From an uncultured Schumannella sp. (GTDB lineage Bacteria > Actinomycetota > Actinomycetes > Actinomycetales > Microbacteriaceae), in NCBI RefSeq assembly GCF_905479755.1, contig NZ_CAJQNT010000027.1, forward strand, positions 1-64,000: 64,000 bases of DNA. Direction: 5' to 3'. Below the pieces are notes generated by a model that saw only the letters and a list, made by a program, of their open reading frames with translations, made no database searches and was not told the DNA's origin. The position numbers and the translations under genes were made by a program. This document shows, piece after piece, positions 17,098-25,077 of this stretch (its first letter is position 1; each line of letters begins with the position of its first letter).

Positions 17098-18185
17098 GAG
17101 ACCTCCTCGAGCTCGTCGCGGTCCTTGCGGAGCGAGCCTCGACCGGTGACCGCGCTGCGCGCGATTCCGGCGATGCCCCCGGGCAGGAACAGCACGACCA
17201 GGATAAACAGGGTGCCGAGGATGAAGAGCGGTTCGGAGAGCGGAATGCGCAGGATGTCGGGCAGCCCCGCGATCGCGTCGGAGCCCGCGAGCGAGGTCAG
17301 CCGCTGATCGAGCAGTGTGTAGACGACCCCGCCGACGATGGCCCCCCAGCGCGAGCCGACACCGCCGAGCACGACGATGACCAGCAGCGTGAGGGTGAAG
17401 TCGGCCGAGGTTGCCCTCGGGGTGGCACCGCTTTGCAGCAGCAGGTAGGCCATGCCGACGAGCGCGGCGAGCGCCGAGGCGAGCACGAAGGCGGCGAGCT
17501 TGATGACGATCGGGCGCAATCCGATGACGCGCACACGCAGCTCGTTCTCGCGCGTCGCCGCGGCCACCCGGCCCCCGCGCGACTTCTCGAACCACAGCAC
17601 CGCGAGGTAGACGATCACGAGCAGCACGAGGGTGAGCCAGTAGAGGTTCCGCGTGTTGAGCACGCCGACGAGGAAGTCGGGCACGTGCTCGATGTCGAGA
17701 CGGATGCCCTCCTCGCCGCCGGTGATCGCCGGGTTGCGCCGCACGATCACGTTGCCGGCCTGCGCGAAGGCGAGCGTGACCATGGCGAACGAGATGCCGG
17801 TCACTCGGAGGCTGACGGCACCGATCAGCGACGCCGCCACGATCGCGGCCGCGAGCGCCAGCCCGACGGCGGGAAGCAGCTCCAGCTCGGTGTTCTCGAG
17901 AATGATCCCGAGCCCGTAGGCACCAACCGCGAAGTAGAGCGCGTGGCCGAACGACAGCAGCCCGACCGTGCCGAACAGCAGGTGGTAGCTGAGCGCGAGC
18001 GAGGCGAAGAGCAGACACAAGGCCAGCAGTTGCAGGGTTCCCGGCGTGTAGCTGGCCCCCGGGAAGACGCCCGGGATCTCGATCGCGAGCAGCGGCAGGA
18101 TCGCGGCGAAGGCGAGGAACGCCCCACCGACGGCCCAGGGCAGCCACGAACGGTTCGCGGTGATGAATGCGCGCACGCGGTTCAT
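17094..18185 (-). CDS. livM: HAAT-family ABC permease, LivM type
   Basis: Inner-membrane permease of a branched-chain-amino-acid-type importer. 363 residues with about ten hydrophobic segments. The family stretch is YHLLFGTVGLLSFGHALYFAVGAYG, followed by GVVYTLLDQRL and the loop GLRPIVIKLAAFVLASALAALVGMAYLLLQSG. The ATG at 18185 overlaps the livH stop (ATGA), and a ligase gene overlaps its end. The ABC class is clear; that it carries an organic acid instead of an amino acid is inferred from the catabolic genes in the same operon. Confidence 0.92.
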   Translation of the reverse strand: MNRVRAFITANRSWLPWAVGGAFLAFAAILPLLAIEIPGVFPGASYTPGTLQLLALCLLFASLALSYHLLFGTVGLLSFGHALYFAVGAYGLGIILENTELELLPAVGLALAAAIVAASLIGAVSLRVTGISFAMVTLAFAQAGNVIVRRNPAITGGEEGIRLDIEHVPDFLVGVLNTRNLYWLTLVLLVIVYLAVLWFEKSRGGRVAAATRENELRVRVIGLRPIVIKLAAFVLASALAALVGMAYLLLQSGATPRATSADFTLTLLVIVVLGGVGSRWGAIVGGVVYTLLDQRLTSLAGSDAIAGLPDILRIPLSEPLFILGTLFILVVLFLPGGIAGIARSAVTGRGSLRKDRDELEEVS

Positions 18186-19057
18186 GCCTTCCTCCCGAGC
18201 AGTCCCGACGGTCGCACGAGCAGGACGCCCGCGAGCAGCAGCACGACGACGAGGTCGCCCGTGCCACCGAGATAGAAGTTGGCGAACTGCTGCAGCACGG
18301 CGACGATGACCGACGCGATGGCGGCGCCCGCGAGTGAGCCGAGCCCCCCGATCACCGTGACGATGAAGGCGAAGATCAGCAGCGATCCGCCCAGGTGGGG
18401 CGAGACGTACCCGAAGTAGTGCGAGGCGAGCACCCCGCCGAGCCCGGCCGCGGCCCCGCCGATCGCGAAGACGACGGTGAAGGCCTTGCGCACGTCGATG
18501 CCGAGCGCGGTGACCATCGAGCGGTTTTCGACCCCGGCGCGGATGACGAGGCCGAAGCGCGTGTAGCGCAGGAAGAACACGATGCCGAGCAGCACGATCA
18601 CAGCCGCCGCGATCAGGATGAAGCGGTCGTTGGGGATGCGCGCCCCGAGGATCTCGGTGGTCTGCGAGAACCATTCGGGTGCCGAGACGTAGATCGGGTC
18701 GGTGCCCCAGATGCCTTCGAAGAGGGCGACGCTCGCGAGCGCAAGACCGACCGTGACGAGCACTTGTTCGATGTGCCGGTTGTACAGCCGTCTGATGAGC
18801 AGCAGTTCGGTGAGCGCCGCGACCGCGGCGCCGACGAGCGCTCCGAGGATCACGGTGAGGAAGAAGGTGCCCCAGCTCGCGCCGTCGAGTCGCCGCGCGA
18901 GTTCGAAGCCGGCGAAGGCCCCCAGGGTGAGGAAGCTGCCGTGGGCGAAGTTGAGCACGCCCATGAGTCCGTAGATGAGGGAGAGACCGGAGGCGATGAG
19001 GAAGTACAGCGCCCCTAGGCCGAGCCCGGTGATGAGCAGCAGGACGACGGTGCTCAT
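18182..19057 (-). CDS. livH: HAAT-family ABC permease, LivH type
   Basis: Second membrane subunit of the importer. 291 residues, N-terminal LGLGALYFLIASGLSLIYGLMGVLNFAHG, the hallmark of LivH-like permeases, and a central region (VRAGVENRSMVTALGIDVRK) matching the coupling loop that contacts the ATPases. About eight membrane segments. It overlaps the livF stop and the livM start by 4 nt each. Confidence 0.92.
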   Translation of the reverse strand: MSTVVLLLITGLGLGALYFLIASGLSLIYGLMGVLNFAHGSFLTLGAFAGFELARRLDGASWGTFFLTVILGALVGAAVAALTELLLIRRLYNRHIEQVLVTVGLALASVALFEGIWGTDPIYVSAPEWFSQTTEILGARIPNDRFILIAAAVIVLLGIVFFLRYTRFGLVIRAGVENRSMVTALGIDVRKAFTVVFAIGGAAAGLGGVLASHYFGYVSPHLGGSLLIFAFIVTVIGGLGSLAGAAIASVIVAVLQQFANFYLGGTGDLVVVLLLAGVLLVRPSGLLGRKA

Positions 19058-19767
19058 GCGGCATCCTCCGCCGAGTGAACGCCCAGCAACGACATCGTCT
19101 TCTCCTCGTCGTCGAGCAGGTCGGCCGCCCTCCCGGCGAAGACGACGCGTCCCGCTTCGAGCACGACCACGGTCGAGGCGAGACGGCGCACGACCTGCAG
19201 ATTTTGTTCCACCAGCAGGATGGGCGTGGCTTCGGCCATCTTTTCGAGTGCGACCGCGACCTCGCTCACGATGCGCGGCGCGAGCCCCTTGGTGGGTTCG
19301 TCGACGAGCAGCAGGCGGTTGTCGTTGAGCAGGGCGCGCGCGAGCGAGACCATCTGCTGTTGGCCGCCCGAGAGGGTGCCGGCTTGTTGCGCCGAACGGG
19401 CGTGGATGTCGGGGAAGAGTTCGGCGACCAGTTCGCGCCGCGGGGCGCGGTCGCGCTCGGCGAGGCGCAGGTTCTCGGCGACGCTGAGGCTCGCGAAGAC
19501 CTCACGGTCTTCGGGCACGTAGCCGATGCCGCGCTGCACGATGCGGTGCGTGGGCTCGCGGTCGATGCGGTCGCCCGCGAATTCGACCTCACCGCTGCGC
19601 TCGATCAGCCCGAGGATGCCTTTGACGGTGCTCGTCTTGCCGACGCCGTTGCGACCGAGGAGCGCCGTAACTCCGGTGGCGGGAACCTCGAGGCTGACGT
19701 CTTCGACGACCTGCTGTCCGGCGATCTGCGCGCGCAGACCGGCCACGCGCAGGATGGGCTCGCTCAC
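19054..19767 (-). CDS. livF: HAAT-family ABC ATPase, LivF type
   Basis: One of two ATPases of the importer, 237 residues. Walker A is GRNGVGKTS (38-46), the ABC signature LSGGQQQMVSLARAL, and Walker B LLLVDEPTKGLAP. The short length and the absence of a C-terminal extension are typical of LivF. It overlaps livG and livH by 4 nt each. Confidence 0.93.
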   Translation of the reverse strand: MSEPILRVAGLRAQIAGQQVVEDVSLEVPATGVTALLGRNGVGKTSTVKGILGLIERSGEVEFAGDRIDREPTHRIVQRGIGYVPEDREVFASLSVAENLRLAERDRAPRRELVAELFPDIHARSAQQAGTLSGGQQQMVSLARALLNDNRLLLVDEPTKGLAPRIVSEVAVALEKMAEATPILLVEQNLQVVRRLASTVVVLEAGRVVFAGRAADLLDDEEKTMSLLGVHSAEDAA

Positions 19768-20519
19768 AGTGACTCCCCCAGGTAGGCAGATTGGACGGTG
19801 GCGTCGGCCATGACCTTGTCGGGGGTATCACAGGCGAGGACGCTGCCGTGGTGCATGACCGCGACGCGGTCGACGAGGCCGAGCACGACATCCATGTGGT
19901 GTTCGACCATGAGGACGGTGCGGCCGCTCTTGTGAACGGTGCGGATGACTTCGACGAGACCGGCGACGTCGCCCGAGCTCACCCCGGCCATCGGCTCGTC
20001 CAGCAGGATGACGCGCGGTTCTTGGGCCAGCAGCATCGCGATTTCGAGTTTGCGCTTGTCACCGTGCGAGAGCACTCCCGCGTCGGTGTCGGCGTAGTCG
20101 GCGAGTCCGACTTCGGCGAGTCGTTGCTGGGCGATCTCGGTCGCCGCGTCCCGCGAGCGCGGGAAGCGGACGACCGAGAGGGCACCGCCCAGTTTTGATT
20201 GGGCGGCCAGCCGCGCGTTCTCGAGCGCCGTCAAGCCGCCGAAGAGGCTCGAGGTCTGGAACGTGCGGCCCAGACCGGCCCGTGCTCGTCGTGGGATGGA
20301 GTGCGACGTGACGTCGACCCCTTCGAGTTCGACGCGTCCCTCGGTGGGGACCATCAGACCCGAGATGAGGTTGAACAGTGTTGTCTTGCCGGCCCCGTTG
20401 GGGCCGATCACTCCGAGCATCTCTCCCTCGGCGACCGAGAGCGACACGTCATCGATGATGCGTGCGCCCCCGATCGAGAGGCCGAGGTGCTCGACGGTGA
20501 GCACGGGCCGATCTGTCAT
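19764..20519 (-). CDS. livG: HAAT-family ABC ATPase, LivG type
   Basis: Second ATPase, 251 residues. Walker A GPNGAGKTT, Walker B VILLDEPMAGVSSGD, and a signature in the variant form LSHGDKRKLEIAMLLA, as is usual for LivG (LSyGxqr). It begins 3 nt after the binding-protein stop and overlaps livF as ATGA. Confidence 0.93.
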   Translation of the reverse strand: MTDRPVLTVEHLGLSIGGARIIDDVSLSVAEGEMLGVIGPNGAGKTTLFNLISGLMVPTEGRVELEGVDVTSHSIPRRARAGLGRTFQTSSLFGGLTALENARLAAQSKLGGALSVVRFPRSRDAATEIAQQRLAEVGLADYADTDAGVLSHGDKRKLEIAMLLAQEPRVILLDEPMAGVSSGDVAGLVEVIRTVHKSGRTVLMVEHHMDVVLGLVDRVAVMHHGSVLACDTPDKVMADATVQSAYLGESL

Positions 20520-20522
20520 GAC

Positions 20523-21710
20523 TCAGCCTGCGACCGGCGGGGCGACCGTGTCGGCGTCAACGACGTCGACCAGCTCCGGGATCCAGCTGTCACCGTCGGC
20601 GACGAGGCGGGCCTGGAACATCGGCTGGATGACCGCGTGGTCGTCCGCCCGGATGGTGGTGCTGCCCTTCGGGCCGTCGAAGGTCCAGCCTTCGAGCGCC
20701 GCGATCATGGCGTCGACGTCGTCGCCGCCTTCGCGGATGGCCTGAACGATCATCTGCGCCGCAACGAATCCGTCGGGGCTGAACAGGTCCGGCGTCTCGC
20801 CCGCGGCCTCGATGCTCGCGATCATCGCCGCTTCGACGTCGTTGCCTGCGGCTCCGGCGAAGTAGTGGTTCAGGAAGTTGAGCTGGTCGCTCGCGGCGCC
20901 GTAGGCACCGTAGGTGGAGACGTCACCGAGACCGGTCACGACGGTGGTTGCCTCGAAGACGCCCTGCTGGGTGAGGGCTTCCCACATCGCACCGGAGGTG
21001 GCACCGGCCCACGCGACGAACACGAGGTCCGGGGAGGCGTCCACGATCTGCTGCGCGAACGGCGTGAATTCGGTGGCGTCTTCGGGAACGAGGACGCTGG
21101 AGACGTTCGCCCCGGCGGCACCGAGCACGGCGTCGACACCGGCGAGGTTTCCCTGGCCGAAGGCGGTGTCCTGTGCGAAGACCAGGATGTCCTGGCCGGC
21201 CGGGTCACCGATGAAGGTTCCCGCGGTGGCGACGTCCTGGTAGGTCTGGCGACCCGAGCGGAACGTGTAGTCGTTGACGCCGGTGATGGCGTCGGCGGCG
21301 GCGGGGCCCGAGATGTAGAGCACCTGGTTCTGGTCGGCCTGCTCGGCGACCGCGAGCGCGACACCCGAGGAGACCGTGCCGGCGATGATCTTGAAGCCTT
21401 GACCGATGAAGTCCTTGGCGGCGCTGACCGCCTTGTCGGCGTCGGCGGCGTCGTCCGCGTACTCGATGTTGAGTTCGCGGCCGTCGACCGTGCCGGTTCC
21501 GTCGCTCGCGTAGTCGAGGCCTGCCTCGAATCCGGCAAGGTACGACGCACCGTAGGCCGCGAGCGGCCCGGTCTCGGAGGTGATGATGGCGATGTCGATC
21601 GGGGCTTCGCCCGAGTTGTCCGGAGTGTCGGACGTGGGCGCACAGCCCGCGAGAGCCAGGGCGGCGATGCTGATGATCGCCGGCGCTAGCAACTTCTTCG
21701 TTACTCGCAT
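20523..21710 (-). CDS. HAAT-family substrate-binding lipoprotein
   Basis: Extracytoplasmic receptor of the importer and first gene of the operon. 395 residues; a lipoprotein signal ends at LALAGC (Cys23). The mature part is a periplasmic-binding-protein type I fold of the LivK/leucine-receptor group (IDIAIITSETGPLAAYGASYLAGFEAGLDYA; IIAGTVSSGVALAVAEQADQ). Homologues bind amino acids, amides or aromatic and aliphatic acids, so ligand identity must come from context; the downstream genes point to a 3-hydroxy or 3-oxo acid. The leader and promoter at 21711-21804 carry a palindromic operator. Confidence 0.9.
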   Translation of the reverse strand: MRVTKKLLAPAIISIAALALAGCAPTSDTPDNSGEAPIDIAIITSETGPLAAYGASYLAGFEAGLDYASDGTGTVDGRELNIEYADDAADADKAVSAAKDFIGQGFKIIAGTVSSGVALAVAEQADQNQVLYISGPAAADAITGVNDYTFRSGRQTYQDVATAGTFIGDPAGQDILVFAQDTAFGQGNLAGVDAVLGAAGANVSSVLVPEDATEFTPFAQQIVDASPDLVFVAWAGATSGAMWEALTQQGVFEATTVVTGLGDVSTYGAYGAASDQLNFLNHYFAGAAGNDVEAAMIASIEAAGETPDLFSPDGFVAAQMIVQAIREGGDDVDAMIAALEGWTFDGPKGSTTIRADDHAVIQPMFQARLVADGDSWIPELVDVVDADTVAPPVAG

Positions 21711-21745
21711 GGTGGAACCTTTCCTGCTGCCGTAGAAGGATTGCG

Positions 21746-21768
21746 TGAACCTGACAGGTGGTTCAGGT
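21746..21768 (-). promoter_or_regulatory. Likely TetR operator of the catabolic operon
   Basis: Overlapping inverted repeats: TGAACC (21746-21751) with GGTTCA (21760-21765), ACCTGA (21749-21754) with TCAGGT (21763-21768), and an ACCTG-A-CAGGT core at 21749-21759. It lies just past the predicted start of transcription, where a bound repressor would block polymerase. The TetR gene inside the operon is the obvious candidate to bind. Confidence 0.6.
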
Positions 21769-21775
21769 ATCAGTC

Positions 21776-21804
21776 AGCCTAGGAATCGTCCTCACCTAAG
21801 TCAA
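21776..21804 (-). promoter_or_regulatory. Promoter of the 12-gene catabolic operon
   Basis: Minus strand: -35 TTGACT (21799-21804), a spacer of exactly 17 nt, -10 TAGGCT (21776-21781). This is the best housekeeping-type promoter in the window. It would start transcription near 21769 and leave a leader of about 60 nt before the binding-protein ATG at 21710, with GGAAAGG as a weak ribosome binding site. Confidence 0.7.
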
Positions 21805-21815
21805 GACGGCGCGCC

Positions 21816-21852
21816 AAAAGAAGCGGCGGATCGCCGCCCGGCGGCCGCCGCT
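21816..21852 (-). terminator. Rho-independent terminator after rseP
   Basis: Minus strand stem AGCGGCGG / CCGCCGCT (8 bp, 21845-21852 with 21822-21829), with additional pairing possible in the loop, followed by TTCTTTT. It is 13 nt after the rseP stop and just upstream of the operon promoter. It is the clearest stem-plus-U-tract terminator in the window. Confidence 0.75.
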
Positions 21853-21865
21853 GTCGAGCCCGCGA

Positions 21866-23233
21866 TTAGAGAATGCTCACCGGGTTGACGATGTCGGCGA
21901 AAATCAGGAACACGCTCATGAGCGCCAGCACCGTGGTGATCGTCAGGGTCACCGGGATGAGCTTGGCCGCATCGACGGGGCCCGGATCGGGGCGCCCGAC
22001 GAGCTTGGCGATGCCGCGCCGAATCGATTCGACGATCGCGCCCGCGACGTGGCCGCCGTCGAGCGGCATGAGCGGAATCAGGTTGAACAGGAAGAGCGCC
22101 AGGTTCAGCCCGCCGAGCAGTTCGATCATGCCCGCGGCGCGATCGACCACCGGGATCGTGTCGAGGCTCGCGATCTCCCCCGCGATCCGGCCGACGCCGA
22201 CAATGCCCACCGGCCCGTTCGGGTCGCGCTCGGTGCCCGAGAACGTCGACACCGCCAGCTCGTACAGGCGGCCCGGCAGGGTGATGATGACTTCCCCCAC
22301 CGCGACGGCGCGATCCCAGACCGCCGGAATGACGGCGGTGACCGGCTCGGTCACCCGTTCGTAGGCGGGCGCGATGCCGACGAAGCCGACCGGCTCCAGC
22401 ACCGGATCTCCGCTCGCATCGAGCACCATATCACCCGCGTCATCGAAGGTGTAGCGCTCGGTGAGGATCGGCGTCACGCTCAGCTCAGTCTCGGCGCCGT
22501 CGCGCAGCACGACGAACGAGATCGTCTCGTCGGGGTGCGCGCGGATGATCTCGGTCGCCTCGGTCCAGCCGGCGACCGCAACCCCGTCGACTTCGACGAT
22601 CTGGTCCCCGGGCAGCAGACCGGCCGCCGCGCCGGGCGCCGCCGGATCGGTGTCGAGGCACTCCTGGCGCTCGCTCGTGATGGGTAGCACACAGGCGGAA
22701 ACGCTGCCCACGGTGGTGCTCACCTGCGGGATTCCAAAGCCGCTGTAGACGATCCCGAAGAACAGGATCGCCAGCAGCAGGTTCATCGCCGGCCCGCCGA
22801 GCATGATGATGATGCGCTTCCAGGTCGCCAGCTTGTAGAAGGCGCGATTGTGCCCCTCTTCGAGTCCGTCCAGGGAGGCCTCGCGCGCCTCGGCGATCAT
22901 CGTGCTGCCGCGGCGTGCGGGGGCATCCGCCTCCTGCATGACGGTGTCGAAGAAGCCGGTGCTCGCCGTGCGCGCCTTGCCTCCGGGCTTGGCCGGCGGG
23001 AACATCCCCGCCATGGAGATGTAGCCGCCGAGCGGGATCGCCTTCACGCCGTACTCGGTCTCGCCGAACTTCTTCGACCACAGCGTCGGCCCGAAGCCGA
23101 TCATGTACTGGCCGACCTTGACGCCGAACTTCTTCGCCGGAACCAGGTGGCCGACCTCGTGCAGGCCGATCGAAAGCATCAATCCGACGAGCAGGATCAG
23201 CACGCCGAGCGCGTAAAGCAGGACCGTTTCCAC
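21866..23233 (-). CDS. rseP: Site-2 membrane metalloprotease, M50 (RseP/Rip1-like)
   Basis: Intramembrane zinc protease that cuts membrane-bound regulators such as anti-sigma factors. 455 residues. The zinc motif HEVGH is at 25-29 in the first membrane helix; GYISMAGMFPP and GGPAMNLLLAILFF follow; a PDZ domain occupies about 185-275 (PGDQIVEVDGVAVAGWTEATEI); and the third ligand sits in NLIPLMPLDGGH. The start is GTG at 23233, with TAGCCT ending 6 nt upstream. In relatives it normally follows dxr directly; here two unrelated genes on the other strand lie between. Confidence 0.95.
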   Translation of the reverse strand: METVLLYALGVLILLVGLMLSIGLHEVGHLVPAKKFGVKVGQYMIGFGPTLWSKKFGETEYGVKAIPLGGYISMAGMFPPAKPGGKARTASTGFFDTVMQEADAPARRGSTMIAEAREASLDGLEEGHNRAFYKLATWKRIIIMLGGPAMNLLLAILFFGIVYSGFGIPQVSTTVGSVSACVLPITSERQECLDTDPAAPGAAAGLLPGDQIVEVDGVAVAGWTEATEIIRAHPDETISFVVLRDGAETELSVTPILTERYTFDDAGDMVLDASGDPVLEPVGFVGIAPAYERVTEPVTAVIPAVWDRAVAVGEVIITLPGRLYELAVSTFSGTERDPNGPVGIVGVGRIAGEIASLDTIPVVDRAAGMIELLGGLNLALFLFNLIPLMPLDGGHVAGAIVESIRRGIAKLVGRPDPGPVDAAKLIPVTLTITTVLALMSVFLIFADIVNPVSIL

Positions 23234-23239
23234 GCGCTC

Positions 23240-23245
23240 AGGCTA
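23240..23245 (-). promoter_or_regulatory. -10 box of a probably leaderless rseP promoter
   Basis: TAGCCT on the minus strand, 6 nt before the GTG of rseP. The start codon falls at the expected transcription start and no ribosome binding site is visible. Because dxr is now separated, rseP needs this own promoter. Confidence 0.6.
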
Positions 23246-23281
23246 ATGCGCCCGAGCCGCGAATTGCCCGCAAACGCGCCC

Positions 23282-23317
23282 ATACCTTGCTGTGCAATGT
23301 ATAGTTCCCCAAGGTAT
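23282..23317 (+). promoter_or_regulatory. Candidate PadR operator and promoter
   Basis: Inverted repeat ATACCTTG (23282-23289) and CAAGGTAT (23310-23317), perfect 8-nt arms 20 nt apart, bracketing a -10-like TATAGT at 23300-23305. The arms contain the ATAC/GTAT ends often seen in PadR-type operators. Autorepression of the downstream regulator gene is the simplest reading. Confidence 0.6.
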
Positions 23318-23329
23318 CGAGGGAGTGTC

Positions 23330-23689
23330 ATGCGAATCGACAAGGACCTGGTGGCGGCGATCGCCACCCCGCTCGTGCTCGCGATCCTGAGCGAGGGCGA
23401 GAACTACGGCTACGCCATTCTCCGCCGGGTGACCGAGCTCTCCGGCGGCGAACTCGAATGGACCGACGGCATGCTCTATCCGTTGCTGCATCGCCTGCAC
23501 CGGCTGGGCTACGTCACCACCGAGTGGCGCAGCTCCGACGAAGGCCGGCGGCGCAAGTACTACGCGATCACCCCCGACGGCCGCCGCGCCCTGGGCGAAC
23601 AGCGCTCGCAGTGGGCGACCGCCTCGGGCGCGCTGGAACGTGCCTTCGGCCGCCTCGACTTCGGCCTCGGGTCGGCGGTGACCGCGTGA
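23330..23689 (+). CDS. PadR family transcriptional regulator
   Basis: 119-residue winged-helix regulator. The sequence runs IATPLVLAILSEGENYGYAILRRV, then GELEWTDGMLYPLLHRLHRLGYVTTEW and RRKYYAITPDGRRALGEQ, the full PadR-N domain, with a short C-terminal helix for dimerisation (the small PadR-s2 type). The ATG has GGGAG upstream. The stop overlaps the GTG of the next gene, so regulator and membrane protein are translated together. Such pairs often respond to antibiotics or envelope stress; the signal is unknown here. Confidence 0.92.
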   Translation: MRIDKDLVAAIATPLVLAILSEGENYGYAILRRVTELSGGELEWTDGMLYPLLHRLHRLGYVTTEWRSSDEGRRRKYYAITPDGRRALGEQRSQWATASGALERAFGRLDFGLGSAVTA

Positions 23690-25068
23690 GCGCCGCACTC
23701 GAGGCCCGGATCGCCGAGTGGCGCGCCTTCGCCACCCGCAGCCGCGCCGTCGACGCGGTCGATGCCGACGAGCTCGAGTCGCACCTGCGCGACTCGATCG
23801 ATGCACTTCGCACGGCCGGGCTCGACGACGATGAGGCGTTCCTGGTCGCCGCGAAGCGCCTCGGCGCGCTCGACCCGATCTCCCGCGAGTTCGCGCGCGT
23901 GCACAGCGCCCGGCTCTGGAAGCAGCTCGTGCTCTCTGGGGTGGGACCGGAGGCGGCAGAGTCCGGTCGTGTGCGGCGACACGAGCTTTTCGTCGTGGTG
24001 GCTTTCGCCCTTGGCGCGGCGGTACTCGTGCAGCTTCTTCGCCTCGGAACCGGCGCCGTGAGCGCGGACTCCCCGTATGGCGCCGAGGGGTTCCGATGGT
24101 TCAGCGGACTGTTGCCCGCGGTGCTCGCGACGCCCGTCATCGGATACCTCGCCTGGCTGCGGCGTCTGAGCCTCGCCGAGATTGCGGCGCCCGCGGCGCT
24201 CGTGACGGTGACCACCCTCGCTCTGCTCATCCCGCCCTTCGATCTCGGCGGCCTCACAGCTCCGGTCGCCGCGCTCCACTCCCCGGTCGTGCTCTGGTTC
24301 GCGGTCGCGCTGACCTATCTCGGAACCGAGTGGCGGTCGTCAGAGCGCCGCATGGATGTTGTTCGCTTCACCGGCGAGTTCGCGATCTACGTCGTCCTCA
24401 TCGTGCTCGGCGGCGGAGTGTTGTTCGGCCTGACGAGTGTCATCATCGGGGCGATCGCGCCAGACGCGGTGTCCGAGCTGGCGGCGTGGATCCTCCCCTC
24501 CGGGGGCGCGGCCTCGCTCGTGGTGGCGGCCTGGCTGGTGGAATCGAAGCAGAGCGTGATCGAGAACATCGCGCCCGTGCTGACGGCCATCTTCACGCCG
24601 CTGTTCGCGGTCATGCTCGCCATCTCGGCGGCGCTTTACGCCGCCTTCGGGATCGGCCGCGACTTCGACCGCGAGCTGCTCGCCACCTTCGACGTCGTGT
24701 TGGTGGTGGTGCTCGCTCTGCTGCTCTACGGCCTCTCGGCCCGGCGCCCTGAGACAGCCTCGAGGGTGATGGATGTGCTGCGGCTTGTCGCGATCGCGGC
24801 AGCCCTGGCGCTCGACGCTCTCGTATTGGGGTCGATGTTCGCGCGCATCGGTGAGTTCGGCTTCACGCCCAACCGAGTTGCGGCGCTCGGACTCAACGTG
24901 CTGCTCTTCGCCAACCTGGCGGTCGCGGCGGCCCTTGGAGTTCGCGCACTGCGAGGCCGCGGCACCCCCGCTGCCCCCGAGAGCTGGCAGACGCGCTACC
25001 TGCCCGTGTTCGGCGGCTGGGCGCTGCTCATGGTCGTCGCGCTCCCGCCGATGTTCGGCTACGCGTAG
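23686..25068 (+). CDS. Membrane protein with permease prefix domain
   Basis: 460 residues. The first 75 form a soluble helical domain (ALEARIAEWRAFATRSRAVDAVDADELESHLRDSIDAL, then DEAFLVAAKRLGALDPISREFA) of the permease-prefix or HAAS type that commonly accompanies PadR regulators. The remainder is about ten hydrophobic helices with no ATPase or catalytic motif. GTG at 23686 overlaps the regulator stop. The pairing suggests a small stress-response module. The membrane part is not assigned to a transporter family. Confidence 0.8.
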   Translation: MSAALEARIAEWRAFATRSRAVDAVDADELESHLRDSIDALRTAGLDDDEAFLVAAKRLGALDPISREFARVHSARLWKQLVLSGVGPEAAESGRVRRHELFVVVAFALGAAVLVQLLRLGTGAVSADSPYGAEGFRWFSGLLPAVLATPVIGYLAWLRRLSLAEIAAPAALVTVTTLALLIPPFDLGGLTAPVAALHSPVVLWFAVALTYLGTEWRSSERRMDVVRFTGEFAIYVVLIVLGGGVLFGLTSVIIGAIAPDAVSELAAWILPSGGAASLVVAAWLVESKQSVIENIAPVLTAIFTPLFAVMLAISAALYAAFGIGRDFDRELLATFDVVLVVVLALLLYGLSARRPETASRVMDVLRLVAIAAALALDALVLGSMFARIGEFGFTPNRVAALGLNVLLFANLAVAAALGVRALRGRGTPAAPESWQTRYLPVFGGWALLMVVALPPMFGYA

Positions 25069-25077
25069 CGAACCAGC

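Noticed and set aside
15499-18267. A possible 922-residue fusion of permease and ligase
   Set aside because: The first 390 codons of that frame are an out-of-frame reading of livM. The ligase has its own GTG at 17097 that overlaps the livM stop.
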